Shown piece after piece: positions 15,193 through 23,887 of a stretch of DNA of 24,643 nucleotides. The DNA is from JBKGYG01 sp046546235 (GTDB lineage: Bacteria > Bacillota > Clostridia > Lachnospirales > DSM-24629). Every line of letters starts with the position of its first letter. Within the stretch, counting starts at the first letter, position 1. Position numbers and translations under genes: made by a program. The DNA lies in the NCBI GenBank assembly GCA_046546235.1, contig JBKGYG010000024.1, positions 1 to 24,643 on the forward strand, read 5' to 3'. A model generated the notes under the pieces. That model ran no database searches, had not been told where the DNA came from, and was given only the letters and a program-made list of their open reading frames with translations.

Positions 15193-15248
15193 AGCGTATA
15201 TATTGTTCATTTTTTATTTTAGCATCTAAATATGAACATATATACGCT
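15193..15248. repeat. Long inverted repeat between spoIIP and lepA
   Basis: AGCGTATATATTGTTCAT (15193-15210) and ATGAACATATATACGCT (15232-15248) pair along 17 bp with a single bulged T around a 21-base loop. No T run follows on the minus strand, so it is not a standard terminator. It may still end or stabilise the gpr-spoIIP transcript, or be a relic of a small palindromic element. Confidence 0.55.
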
Positions 15249-15266
15249 TATTTCTTATTTATTAAA

Positions 15267-16499
15267 TTATTCATTTAATACCTCATATAATGTCCTAGCT
15301 AAAGGATTCATAGCGTTTTTAGCTTCTTCCACAGTGTTTGTTTGAGCTCCCACTTCTACTAGTAAAAATTGTGGTACAAGATGCATATTAAACCTATAAC
15401 CTTTCAAATAAATTTTTCTCGTAAACCCTGGATATAATTCAGCCGCTTTTAAATGCATCTGCAAACTAAAAGCCATATTATCATCTATATAAGGATTAGT
15501 TAGATAATAATCTTGCACATTATCATTTACAACAGTTTTACATACCCCATTAAAAAACATAATCTTGGCTGTTTCTTTTCCATCAATGTTAGTAACAAGA
15601 TGCATTGAATCTGAGATGCCATCCCTATGAAGATCAATTACTATTTCAATTGAAGGATTTTGCTCTATAATTTCAGAAATTGGACCTACTGCATTAGCAT
15701 ATGCTTTGTCTCTAGGTATATCATATACTCCTTTATGATGTATTGTTTTTATATCATATTCTTCTTCTAATATATTTGCTAATTCAGCTCCTATTCCTAC
15801 AACCGTATCATTAAGATCCCCCGGCTTACTATCGATAAAATCTTCTTGTGAATGAGTATGAAAAATTAATATCTTAGGATCATCATTTTCATTGTTAATT
15901 TTTATATCTTTCTGCAAATATTCTTCTATGTCAAGATCCTCCATGGTTATTTTAGTACTATTATCAATAGTATAAATATTTTTAACTAAAAAATTGTAAT
16001 CCAATAATTGTTCTAAAGTATATACATAAGAATCCGGATGTTGTTCTTCAATAGGTCGTGAATTAGTTGTTTCATCTTCAGGTAATTGCCTTAGATTTTC
16101 TAATTCGTTTTCATAATCTAAATTCTCACTTGTTGTATTTATCCTAGGATACAGCTCTGAAACTGTTTGATATTCAATGGATTCTTGGTTTAAAACATAA
16201 TTTATTAATGGCACAGATGATGAAATAAAAGTACTATAAAAACTTGTCTCATATTCTTTTATTTTTTCTTGATTATTAGTATTCTCAAAAGTATAGCTTA
16301 ATAGTGGTATTGATTTTATAAATATTTTTTCACTCATATATTCACTTGTTTTATTTACAATATTATAACTTTCTATCTTAAAACTTTTAGGAACATATAA
16401 ATCATAACTTTTATATATTATATTTATTAATAATAGAATTATAGCAATAATAAATACATTATTTAATTTTTTGCTTAAATAATTATTTTTATTTTCCAT
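15267..16499 (-). CDS. spoIIP: Stage II sporulation protein P (SpoIIP)
   Basis: SpoIIP is a zinc-dependent peptidoglycan amidase/endopeptidase that works with SpoIID and SpoIIM to thin septal wall during engulfment. It has 410 residues: a short cytosolic N-terminus, one membrane segment (about 13-29), a poorly conserved and partly acidic stretch (about 40-205), and the catalytic domain from 208. Motifs seen are FHTHSQE (His214, His216), DLHRD (289-293) and LLVEVGAQTNT with Glu382. The active part faces the intermembrane space. It lies 89 bases downstream of gpr, as in B. subtilis. The ribosome site is AAGGTAGTGAT. I could not identify a sporulation-sigma promoter with confidence. Confidence 0.94.
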   Translation of the reverse strand: MENKNNYLSKKLNNVFIIAIILLLINIIYKSYDLYVPKSFKIESYNIVNKTSEYMSEKIFIKSIPLLSYTFENTNNQEKIKEYETSFYSTFISSSVPLINYVLNQESIEYQTVSELYPRINTTSENLDYENELENLRQLPEDETTNSRPIEEQHPDSYVYTLEQLLDYNFLVKNIYTIDNSTKITMEDLDIEEYLQKDIKINNENDDPKILIFHTHSQEDFIDSKPGDLNDTVVGIGAELANILEEEYDIKTIHHKGVYDIPRDKAYANAVGPISEIIEQNPSIEIVIDLHRDGISDSMHLVTNIDGKETAKIMFFNGVCKTVVNDNVQDYYLTNPYIDDNMAFSLQMHLKAAELYPGFTRKIYLKGYRFNMHLVPQFLLVEVGAQTNTVEEAKNAMNPLARTLYEVLNE

Positions 16500-16588
16500 T
16501 TTATCACTACCTTATCCTAAAGTTATATTAGCACCTTATACATACTATTTAACTTTAGAATAAAATATGATAGTTGATAAATAATTTA

Positions 16589-17605
16589 TTAACTTAAATA
16601 CCCTGTAATTTCTTTATAATCAATTTCTGGATGTAAAGCAATATTTATTGAACCAGATATAATATAACTTATTCTTTTAACAACTGAATCAATGTCTTTT
16701 GGTGTAACAAACATATTCCCAACATATGGATATAATACTTCTTTAATTAGTTCATATTTTTCTTCTTTATTAAATTCTTGAAGACTATTTAGAACATTTG
16801 CTTGCTTTGTTTGATTCATCATTGCATTTATAAGATTATCCATAGTATCATTCACAATAGTTGCTGCATCTACAACTGTAGGAACTCCTATTGCTAAAAC
16901 AGGCACTCCTAAACTTTCTTCTGTTATTCCTTTGCGTTTATTTCCTACTCCTGATCCAGGATGAACACCTGTATCAGCAATCTGAATAGTTGAATTTACT
17001 CTACTAGTTCTTCTTGAGGCTAATGCATCAATAGCAATTATTAGATCAGGTCTAATTTCATCAACTATCCCTTTTATAATTTCAAAGGTTTCCATACCAG
17101 TCTGTCCCATAACTCCTGGTGAAATAGCACTTACTCTTCCCATATCATTAAGGTAATCTGCATCCTTTATTTCCTCAAATAAATGTCTTGTTACTAATAA
17201 ATTAGAAGTTACCTTAGGCCCTAAAGAGTCAGGTGTAACCCACCAATTACCAAGCCCAACTACTAAAACAAGTGGATTTTCTTTTAATTTAGTAATACTT
17301 TTTATATGTTTAGCTAAATCATTAATAAGTTGATCATGTACTTCACTATCATTTTCTTTCATTAATTCACATTCCATTGTAATATAATTACCAATTGGCT
17401 TGTTCATCAATTTTGAACCATTTTCATCTTTAATCTTAACTTTTGTTACTTTAAGATTTATACTATCATTAACTTCTTCTTCTACTTCTACTCCTTTTAT
17501 CTCAATATCTTCACCTTTATGAACCATTTCTCTAGCTTCAATAGCTAAATCAGTTCTAACTTGATAATAATTAAATGAATTATCTATCTGTTCTTCTCTA
17601 TCCAT
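16589..17605 (-). CDS. gpr: Germination protease GPR
   Basis: GPR degrades small acid-soluble spore proteins (SASP) at germination, freeing amino acids and uncovering spore DNA. It has 338 residues. Made as a zymogen in the forespore, it cuts itself near the N-terminus; the sequence VRTDLAIEA (16-24) resembles both the SASP cleavage site and the known GPR processing site. Conserved blocks include VVGLGNWWVTPDSLGP, ISPGVMGQTGMET and GVHPGSGVGNKRKG. AGAGGAG stands ten bases before the ATG. The gene is divergent from rpsT across a short gap that also holds the rpsT promoter. In B. subtilis gpr is transcribed by sigma F and sigma G; no clear match to those consensus sites was found. The presence of gpr shows a spore-former. 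Confidence 0.96.
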   Translation of the reverse strand: MDREEQIDNSFNYYQVRTDLAIEAREMVHKGEDIEIKGVEVEEEVNDSINLKVTKVKIKDENGSKLMNKPIGNYITMECELMKENDSEVHDQLINDLAKHIKSITKLKENPLVLVVGLGNWWVTPDSLGPKVTSNLLVTRHLFEEIKDADYLNDMGRVSAISPGVMGQTGMETFEIIKGIVDEIRPDLIIAIDALASRRTSRVNSTIQIADTGVHPGSGVGNKRKGITEESLGVPVLAIGVPTVVDAATIVNDTMDNLINAMMNQTKQANVLNSLQEFNKEEKYELIKEVLYPYVGNMFVTPKDIDSVVKRISYIISGSINIALHPEIDYKEITGYLS

Positions 17606-17670
17606 AAGTATTTTACTCCTCTCAATTTTAGATATTTATTATTTTCTCCATTTTTTTTAGAAGTTATGTA

Positions 17671-17699
17671 TTGACATAATTGTATCATTAATTTAAAAT
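17671..17699 (+). promoter_or_regulatory. Sigma-A promoter of rpsT
   Basis: TTGACA (17671-17676), a 17-base spacer and TAAAAT (17694-17699) form a near-consensus promoter, as expected for a ribosomal protein gene. The start near 17706 gives a leader of about 85 bases. Confidence 0.85.
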
Positions 17700-17719
17700 A
17701 AAATAGTATGTTTATGTTG

Positions 17720-17751
17720 TGCAATTAAGGCCGTGTCAAAGTATAATTGCA
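17720..17751 (+). promoter_or_regulatory. Hairpin in the rpsT leader, possible autoregulatory site
   Basis: TGCAATTA (17720-17727) and TAATTGCA (17744-17751) form a perfect 8-bp stem with a 16-base loop (AGGCCGTGTCAAAGTA), about 40 bases before the TTG start. Position and size suit a translational operator for S20. No regulated leader of this type in Clostridia is known to me, so this is inference. Confidence 0.4.
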
Positions 17752-17790
17752 ATACTTAAGAATATAATGAGTTTTACGGAGGTGTACAGT

Positions 17791-18054
17791 TTGGCAAATA
17801 TTAAATCAGCTAAAAAAAGAATTAAAGTTATTCAAACAAAAACTTTAAGAAATAAAATGATTAAATCAAAAGTAAAATCTGTAATTAAAAGATTAGTTAC
17901 AGCTGTAGAAGCTAATGATAAAGCACTTGCTAAAGAACAATTACAAATTGCTATTGCTGAAATTGATAAAGCTGCTTCTAAAGGTATTTATCATAAAAAT
18001 ACAGCTGCTAGAAAAGTATCTAGATTAACAAAACTTGTAAATTCTATATCATAG
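17791..18054 (+). CDS. rpsT: 30S ribosomal protein S20
   Basis: S20 is an 87-residue helical, lysine-rich protein that binds the 5' and 3' minor domains of 16S rRNA during 30S assembly. The start is TTG: GGAGGTG stands six bases before it, and the protein then reads MANIKSAKKRIKVIQ, the standard S20 start. The longer open frame from 17719 begins inside the leader hairpin and is rejected. The family C-terminal pattern GIYHKNTAARKVSRLTKLVN is complete. It is one of only two plus-strand genes, with its own promoter and a strong terminator, and is convergent with holA. E. coli rpsT also starts with UUG, which there takes part in autogenous control. Confidence 0.96.
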   Translation: MANIKSAKKRIKVIQTKTLRNKMIKSKVKSVIKRLVTAVEANDKALAKEQLQIAIAEIDKAASKGIYHKNTAARKVSRLTKLVNSIS

Positions 18055-18057
18055 TTT

Positions 18058-18086
18058 AAAATGAGGGGAAATACCCCTCATTTTTA
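18058..18086 (+). terminator. Intrinsic terminator of rpsT
   Basis: AAAATGAGGGG and CCCCTCATTTT pair perfectly (11 bp, loop AAATA) and lead into a T run. On the minus strand the stem is also followed by TTTTAA, so it can serve holA, whose stop codon is about 20 bases away. Confidence 0.9.
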
Positions 18087-18108
18087 TATTATATACAAAA
18101 TGTTTCAA

Positions 18109-19101
18109 CTATCGGCTATATTTAATAATAATCATCTCGATAGCTAGTTTATCTTCCATCCTTCCAGTCTTTACTAAAGTTTCATACTCTAAACAATCAA
18201 ATAATGCTTTTTTAAGTTTATCTTCATTAAAATTTTTAATTTGTTTCAAGCAAGAATCAACTATAAACTTTCTTAACTGTAATTTTTTTGATATATTAAA
18301 TGAATTTAACCTTTTGTTTGACAATGTTTTTACTTGCAACAACATACGAAATTGACGAACTAACATAAATAAAATTCTAAAAGGTGGTTCTTTTAGAGTT
18401 AGTAAATCATGATATAATTTTAAAGCTATTTCTTGTCTTTTTTCTCCAATTGCATCTATCATATCAAATATTTTATTTTCAAGTAGATTAGAACAAATAT
18501 TGTCAATAGCATCTTTCTTTATTTCTTTTTCATTAATAGAATAACTAATTAATTTCTCAAATTCTTTTTCTACAGTTTTCATATCAGTTCCAACAACTTG
18601 AATAAAATAGTCACTTACGTCACTTGATATTATTATATTATTTTTTTTGGCTGTAAGACTTATCCATTGTTTAATTTCATATTCACTAACTTCTTTAAAT
18701 TCTACTGGATTTCCTATTTTTTTGATTAATTTATATAATTTATTTCGTTTATCTACATTATCTTCAACAAAAATTATATAAGTTGTACTTGGGAGATTAT
18801 CAAGGTACTCAGCCATAGTATCTGTTTCATTTTTTTTGCCACTTTTAAACAACTCAGAATTCTCGATAATTATTAATCTGTGTTCTCCAAGAAATGGTAG
18901 AGTTTCTGCCATTTCTATAATATCATCAACTTGCACTTGTTTTCCTTCATAATAATTATAATTCATAACATCATCGTCAGAACCTAATAACTTAAATTTT
19001 ATTCTTTTCTTGTATAAATCCTTCAAAAAATTTTCTTCTCCAAAAAAAAGATATAAATTGCTAAGTTCTCCTTTTTTTAATTGCTGTTTTAATTCTTTCA
19101 T
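18109..19101 (-). CDS. holA: DNA polymerase III subunit delta (HolA)
   Basis: HolA is the delta subunit of the clamp loader; it opens the beta sliding clamp. It has 330 residues. The N-terminal AAA+-like fold starts with LYLFFGEENFLKD (16-28), the family hallmark, which replaces a working P-loop; delta does not hydrolyse ATP. The C-terminal helical collar includes PPFRILFMLVRQFRMLLQVK. The start lies two bases after the comEC stop codon, and the ribosome site AAGGGATGA is inside the comEC end, so the two are coupled. comEC-holA adjacency is conserved in Firmicutes. Confidence 0.94.
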   Translation of the reverse strand: MKELKQQLKKGELSNLYLFFGEENFLKDLYKKRIKFKLLGSDDDVMNYNYYEGKQVQVDDIIEMAETLPFLGEHRLIIIENSELFKSGKKNETDTMAEYLDNLPSTTYIIFVEDNVDKRNKLYKLIKKIGNPVEFKEVSEYEIKQWISLTAKKNNIIISSDVSDYFIQVVGTDMKTVEKEFEKLISYSINEKEIKKDAIDNICSNLLENKIFDMIDAIGEKRQEIALKLYHDLLTLKEPPFRILFMLVRQFRMLLQVKTLSNKRLNSFNISKKLQLRKFIVDSCLKQIKNFNEDKLKKALFDCLEYETLVKTGRMEDKLAIEMIIIKYSR

Positions 19102-19103
19102 CT

Positions 19104-21392
19104 TTATTCATCCCTTGGTATTTTTGTCTTAATTCTTATTGTATCACCATTTGTTATTAATTCTATAGCTCCGTCATCTGCAGTATTATATATCATTGTA
19201 TCATAACTATTATATCTGTCTATCACTTCGTTATGAGGGTGCCCAAAATTATTATATTTTCCGGACATGACTATTGCTATTTGAGGATTAATTGCATCAA
19301 TAAATTTGTCGCTTGAAGAAGATTTAGATCCATGGTGAGGAACTTTAAGAATATCATGGTTTTTCAGTGTTGGTATTAAGAGGTTTTCTTCATTTTTTTC
19401 AATATCACCAGTTAACAAAGCATATATTTGCTTATACTCTAAGCTTAATACTAGTGAATAAGCATTATTATTTTTTGCATTGTATTTTTTGGTTGGATGT
19501 AAGCAAGTTATTGATAAATCATCTGTTTCTAAAACATCGCCTTTAGACATTGTGATTATTCTTACATCCTTTTCTTTTGCTTTATTTATTAATTCTTTAT
19601 ATAAATCATTTTTATAATCAGTTTCGGGCATAAATAAGACCCCGACTTTATATGTATCTAATACTTGAATTAAACCCAAACCATGGTCAGTATCACTATG
19701 TGTTAAAAACATATAATCTATTTTCCTAATGCCATGGTATTTTAAATAAGGTATAATTGTACTTTTACCGACATTGCGATAAACAGAACCTCCACCATCA
19801 ATTAGTAAAGTTTTTTTATTTGGTATTCTTAATGCAATAGCATCACCTTGCCCAACATCCAAAAAAGTAATGTTTAACTGATCACTTTTTATACTAAAGC
19901 TAATTATAAGAATAAAAATACAGCTTATCAAAATAGATAATTGAGTCTTCTTATGATTTTTAAAGTATAATAAACTGATAATAACCACATAAAATATTAA
20001 AATACCTATAACTGAAGGACGACCAATAATAATATTATTAAAAGGAAGATTACTTACAAAAGATGTGATTTCTTTATATAATAATAAAATAAAATATACA
20101 ACACCGATACATATCTTAGCTAAAAAAAGATTTAAAAACCCTAACAATCCACTAATAATACTAATTGGCACAACTAATGATAGCAAAGGTATAACAATAA
20201 TATTAACTATAATAGCATATATTGGAACTTCATAAAAATAATAAGCTAAAATAGGAGCAACACTTAAATATGCTCCAACACTAGCAGCAAACAAAGTTAT
20301 AAGTTTATTAGTTATAGGAAAAAAATCTTCAATTAGAGGTGTAATAACTGTTATGCCCATCACAGTACCAAAAGATAGTTGAAATCCAACATCAAGTAAA
20401 TATAAAGGATTTAATAACAACAAAATAATTGCAGCACATGATAATGCAGATATAATATCATAAGTTCTACCAATAATATTAGCTCCTAATATAATACCTA
20501 CCATAATTACTGCTCTTGAAGTAGAAACACTTGCTCCAGTCATATAACAATATAATATAAGTATAATAATTGAAATTATAGCTGATGTTCTAATAGATAA
20601 TCCAATCTTTTTAAGAAACTCAAACAGAACTAATCCTAACAAAGTAATATGCATTCCAGAAATTGCTAGAATATGCATAATACCTGATTTTTGGAAAGAA
20701 TCTCTAATATCTTCATCTAATCCATCACGATCCCCTAAAATCATTGCTGAAACAATGCCTGCTTCTTTAGCTGGTAAAAGTTCATAATAATTTTCCTTTG
20801 TTTCTTCTTTGAATTCTTTTATGTATTGAAATAAGTTTTTTTCGCTTTTATTAATAACATTAAATTCATTAGCATAACAACGATAATCAATTTGTCGTAT
20901 TGAGTAATATAATCTTTCATTCCATCCACCATCATTTCGAGGAGGTTGTAATTCATATAGAGTTCCTTGTCCTTCAATTTTATCCTTAAGCTTTATATTA
21001 ATAACCGAATCTAAGGTTACTTTAATCGTTATTGGTTGAGTGTATTTATTATTGTTAATTAATATTTTATCAACTATTATAATAGCATTTGTTTTATCTT
21101 CTTCTAATGTATAGTCTTTAACAGTGCCTGTAAAAGTACATTCTGTTTTATAATCTATTTTATCATCAATATTTAATTCTTCTGATTCTATGGTATTAAC
21201 CATATTAAAATAACCAAAAAAACATATAAAAGGCAATAGAAAAACCCATTTCCTCAAATATGTTTTATAAATATACAATATTCCAAAACTCAAAACCAAT
21301 ACTATCATTAGAAATAACCATATCTCTTTTTTATATCCTATGACTATACCTAACAAATAGGAACAACCACATAATAGCATTGGTCTTTTCAT
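19104..21392 (-). CDS. comEC: DNA internalization competence protein ComEC/Rec2
   Basis: ComEC forms the membrane channel that brings single-stranded DNA into the cell during transformation. It is full length at 762 residues. Two N-terminal membrane helices (about 5-62) and a soluble OB-fold region (about 80-180) are followed by the Competence domain with many membrane helices (about 205-480), including AISGMHITLLGLVLFE. The C-terminal metallo-beta-lactamase-like domain (505-755) has DVGQGDA (512-518), THSDTDH (564-570), GDIE (662-665) and PHHGSKSS (685-692), so the likely nuclease metal ligands are intact. It stands 21 bases after the GerMN lipoprotein gene. No comEA precedes it, unlike B. 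subtilis. An intact gene suggests possible natural competence, if type IV-like pilus genes lie elsewhere. Confidence 0.96.
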   Translation of the reverse strand: MKRPMLLCGCSYLLGIVIGYKKEIWLFLMIVLVLSFGILYIYKTYLRKWVFLLPFICFFGYFNMVNTIESEELNIDDKIDYKTECTFTGTVKDYTLEEDKTNAIIIVDKILINNNKYTQPITIKVTLDSVINIKLKDKIEGQGTLYELQPPRNDGGWNERLYYSIRQIDYRCYANEFNVINKSEKNLFQYIKEFKEETKENYYELLPAKEAGIVSAMILGDRDGLDEDIRDSFQKSGIMHILAISGMHITLLGLVLFEFLKKIGLSIRTSAIISIIILILYCYMTGASVSTSRAVIMVGIILGANIIGRTYDIISALSCAAIILLLLNPLYLLDVGFQLSFGTVMGITVITPLIEDFFPITNKLITLFAASVGAYLSVAPILAYYFYEVPIYAIIVNIIVIPLLSLVVPISIISGLLGFLNLFLAKICIGVVYFILLLYKEITSFVSNLPFNNIIIGRPSVIGILIFYVVIISLLYFKNHKKTQLSILISCIFILIISFSIKSDQLNITFLDVGQGDAIALRIPNKKTLLIDGGGSVYRNVGKSTIIPYLKYHGIRKIDYMFLTHSDTDHGLGLIQVLDTYKVGVLFMPETDYKNDLYKELINKAKEKDVRIITMSKGDVLETDDLSITCLHPTKKYNAKNNNAYSLVLSLEYKQIYALLTGDIEKNEENLLIPTLKNHDILKVPHHGSKSSSSDKFIDAINPQIAIVMSGKYNNFGHPHNEVIDRYNSYDTMIYNTADDGAIELITNGDTIRIKTKIPRDE

Positions 21393-21413
21393 ATTTATAT
21401 CCCCTTACAATAA

Positions 21414-22370
21414 TTATTGAATTACAATATCTAAATTTCTTTCAAATAATCCATCAAATTTGATATGTCCTTTATACTCAGCATGCTTTTCCCCATCTAT
21501 AAGAAATTGAACTTTATTGATATTAGGCAATTCTACTATTGAATTAACAATTGAATAAATTGTTATATATTCGCTTCCAGATCCTCCCCAATGATTTTCT
21601 TTAAATTCTTCGCTAAAATCAACATAACATATACCATCTTTTACATAGATATCATTTAATTTTGTTCCTTCTGGTATAGTTGGATTAAGGGACTCAGATT
21701 TGGGACCTTCTATCAACATTTCTATAATCTTTTTTTCTAGTTTTACATTTGGGTCAGACTGTATTTTTTCTTGTACCATTTTAAGTCCTTCCGTATCATC
21801 GTCCGCAAAGTATAAAGTTAATGATATATCTTTAAGTTCACTTTGAATATCACTATCATCTACAAAATCACTATTTTTCATTAGCCCAATAGGCTTTCCA
21901 CTATCTGTTTTTAAAGGTTTATCATTAATATAAAACTCAACATATTTAACAGAATCTAATTGTGTTAATGTTTTTACTATAGATGCTCTATTAAAAACTT
22001 CATCTGTTGAATTAAGCTCGTCATACCTCTCATCAAAAGTAATTCGTAGGGTTTGGTTATCACTTAATTTTATTGATTTGATGTCCAAACTATCAGGAAT
22101 AATCTTTCTTAAATCCTCTTTTTCCGGTCCTTCTTTCAATTGATTTAAAATATTATTAATTAATTGCTCTTGATTTACCTCATCAAAATACCTTTTTTCT
22201 ATAACAAGTTTTTTATAATCTTTATTAGAAAAAAATAAATCTATTTCTATTCTATTTTCATTTTTATTTAAAGTATTAACTTCTTGTCCTTCATCATTGC
22301 TATTATTACAAGCCCCCAAAAAAAGAATAGTTATTATAACAATAAATTTTAGTTTTTTTATTCTAGCCAT
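21414..22370 (-). CDS. Lipoprotein with two GerMN domains
   Basis: A predicted lipoprotein of 318 residues. A positive N-terminus (ARIKKLK) and hydrophobic stretch end in the lipobox LGAC, with lipid attachment at Cys21. Two GerMN domains follow: about 42-152 (FFSN, LKEGPEKEDLRKIIP, VEFYIND) and about 182-293 (YFAD, LIEGPKSESLNPTIPEGT, VDFSEEF, VQFLIDG). B. subtilis GerM, also a lipoprotein with two such domains, is needed for sporulation and helps to place SpoIIIAH/SpoIIQ. In Actinobacteria the GerMN lipoprotein LpqB follows mtrAB and binds the kinase MtrB. Here the gene follows a regulator-kinase pair by 86 bases, so either role is possible. I chose the ATG at 22370 because AAAAGGAGGGGG precedes it; the upstream TTG at 22394 is part of a longer but unlikely frame. 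Confidence 0.88.
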   Translation of the reverse strand: MARIKKLKFIVIITILFLGACNNSNDEGQEVNTLNKNENRIEIDLFFSNKDYKKLVIEKRYFDEVNQEQLINNILNQLKEGPEKEDLRKIIPDSLDIKSIKLSDNQTLRITFDERYDELNSTDEVFNRASIVKTLTQLDSVKYVEFYINDKPLKTDSGKPIGLMKNSDFVDDSDIQSELKDISLTLYFADDDTEGLKMVQEKIQSDPNVKLEKKIIEMLIEGPKSESLNPTIPEGTKLNDIYVKDGICYVDFSEEFKENHWGGSGSEYITIYSIVNSIVELPNINKVQFLIDGEKHAEYKGHIKFDGLFERNLDIVIQ

Positions 22371-22398
22371 GTTATCCCCCTCCTTTTTCGGCAAAATA

Positions 22399-22425
22399 AG
22401 TATATAGTTATTTTAACTAAAATAA
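22399..22425 (-). promoter_or_regulatory. Possible internal promoter with inverted repeat before the GerMN lipoprotein
   Basis: TATACT on the minus strand (22399-22404) has the perfect inverted repeat TTATTTTA / TAAAATAA (22408-22425) just upstream, with no good -35. It may give the lipoprotein-comEC-holA genes separate control. AT-rich repeats of this size also arise by chance. Confidence 0.3.
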
Positions 22426-22456
22426 GTTACATTTTTAAAAACAATTTATTACAAAA

Positions 22457-23887
22457 CTATAAAATATAGTGTAAAGGTATTCTAATAATAAATGTAGTAC
22501 CTTCATTATCTTTACTGTTAACTTTTATAAATCCTTTGTGCATTAGTATCGCATGTTTTGTAATTGATAAACCTAAACCAGTCCCTCCTGATTCTCGTGA
22601 CCTTGCCTTGTCCACTCTATAAAATCGATCAAATATTTTGTCCTGATCGTCTTTAGGAATACCAATCCCTGAATCAATAATTTTTAAAAAGAAAAATTTA
22701 TGATCAGCATCTAATATTATTTTTACCCATCCATTTTTCCTATTATATTTAATAGAGTTTTCTATAAGATTAGTAAGTGCTAAAGATAATTTAACAACAT
22801 CAATCTCAGCATTCACTTCTCTAAGACTTTCAAATATAATCTCAATTTCTTTTTGATTAGCTAAAGGTTTAAGTCTTTTAAGTATACCTTCTATTAGATT
22901 ATTTATATTTTTATTCTCAATGTTTAAAGCTACTTCTTTTTTATCCATTTTTACTAGTGATAGTAAATCATTAATGATTTTATTTTCACGTTCAATCTCG
23001 TTATTTATATCTATCAAAAACTCTTTATATAACTCTGTCGATACTTTCTCTTGAGATAATAATGATTCTGCCAATACTTTTACAGATGCTAAAGGAGTTC
23101 TTAATTCATGTGATACATTAGAAACAAATTCTTGCCTCGATTGATCAATTTCTTGTAATCTTTTGGTCATTTGATTGAAAGCAGTTGCAATTTCTTCTAT
23201 CTCCTGATGTCCCTTAACATCTATTTTTTTATCAAAATGTCCTTCAGATATCTTTTTTATAAACTTTAACAACTGCTTAAAAGGTCTTGTTAATAAATCA
23301 GAGTAATAATAACTAAATGTTAATATAATTATAAGTGTAATAATAAATAATAAAATAGCTCTATTAAATAAATAATTGACAGATGAATTAACATCTTTTA
23401 TTGATGCAGTAATTATAACTGCACCTAAAATCTCATCATCATTTTTTACTGGTTCTATAGATTGCAACATTTCATTATCTATTACTTTTAAAGAACTATT
23501 TCCTTCTAATCCTTGAATCACTTCTGAAGATATATTAATTTTACCTTCTTCTACTTGATTTGTATCTTTTAATACTGAATGTTTATTATCAACTAATAAT
23601 ATACGTCCGTCTAACTCCTTACTTGTTTGATTAATTTCATATTCTATAAACTCTGTATTAGGCGAAATATTTCCGTCCATATATCCTGTACTAATTAATT
23701 GATTTGTTAAAATAATTGATTGCCTTTGCAAATGATTTTTCTTCTGCTCCAAATAATGATCCCCAACAGTAGTAATTAATGCATTTACAAATATACTCAA
23801 TGGAATAATTCCAATCAATATATAAGTAACTAATAGTTTAAATCGAATACTCTTAAATAATTTACTTATTTTGGAAATAGTAACCAA
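22457..23887 (-). CDS. Membrane sensor histidine kinase
   Basis: The partner kinase of the adjacent OmpR-type regulator. It has 476 residues. The first membrane helix is at about 18-41, then an extracytoplasmic sensor region (about 42-175), the second helix (about 176-195) and a HAMP linker (about 196-248). HisKA follows, with the phospho-accepting His260 in FVSNVSHELRTPLASVK. The HATPase domain has NLIENSIKYN (373-382), DSGIGIP (405-411), FDRFYR (419-424) and GGTGLGL (434-440). No PAS domain is seen, unlike WalK. The frame overlaps the regulator by 26 bases. Its first possible start is TTG at 23887, touching the GGGGAG with no spacing; an ATT at 23878 would have ideal spacing of nine bases. 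The start is therefore uncertain, and the protein may be three residues shorter. Confidence 0.93.
   Translation of the reverse strand: MVTISKISKLFKSIRFKLLVTYILIGIIPLSIFVNALITTVGDHYLEQKKNHLQRQSIILTNQLISTGYMDGNISPNTEFIEYEINQTSKELDGRILLVDNKHSVLKDTNQVEEGKINISSEVIQGLEGNSSLKVIDNEMLQSIEPVKNDDEILGAVIITASIKDVNSSVNYLFNRAILLFIITLIIILTFSYYYSDLLTRPFKQLLKFIKKISEGHFDKKIDVKGHQEIEEIATAFNQMTKRLQEIDQSRQEFVSNVSHELRTPLASVKVLAESLLSQEKVSTELYKEFLIDINNEIERENKIINDLLSLVKMDKKEVALNIENKNINNLIEGILKRLKPLANQKEIEIIFESLREVNAEIDVVKLSLALTNLIENSIKYNRKNGWVKIILDADHKFFFLKIIDSGIGIPKDDQDKIFDRFYRVDKARSRESGGTGLGLSITKHAILMHKGFIKVNSKDNEGTTFIIRIPLHYIL

Noticed and set aside
17606..17700. Sigma-G type promoter for gpr
   Set aside because: A CATAACT resembling the -10 is present on the minus strand, but no fitting -35 lies at the right distance, so I do not call it.
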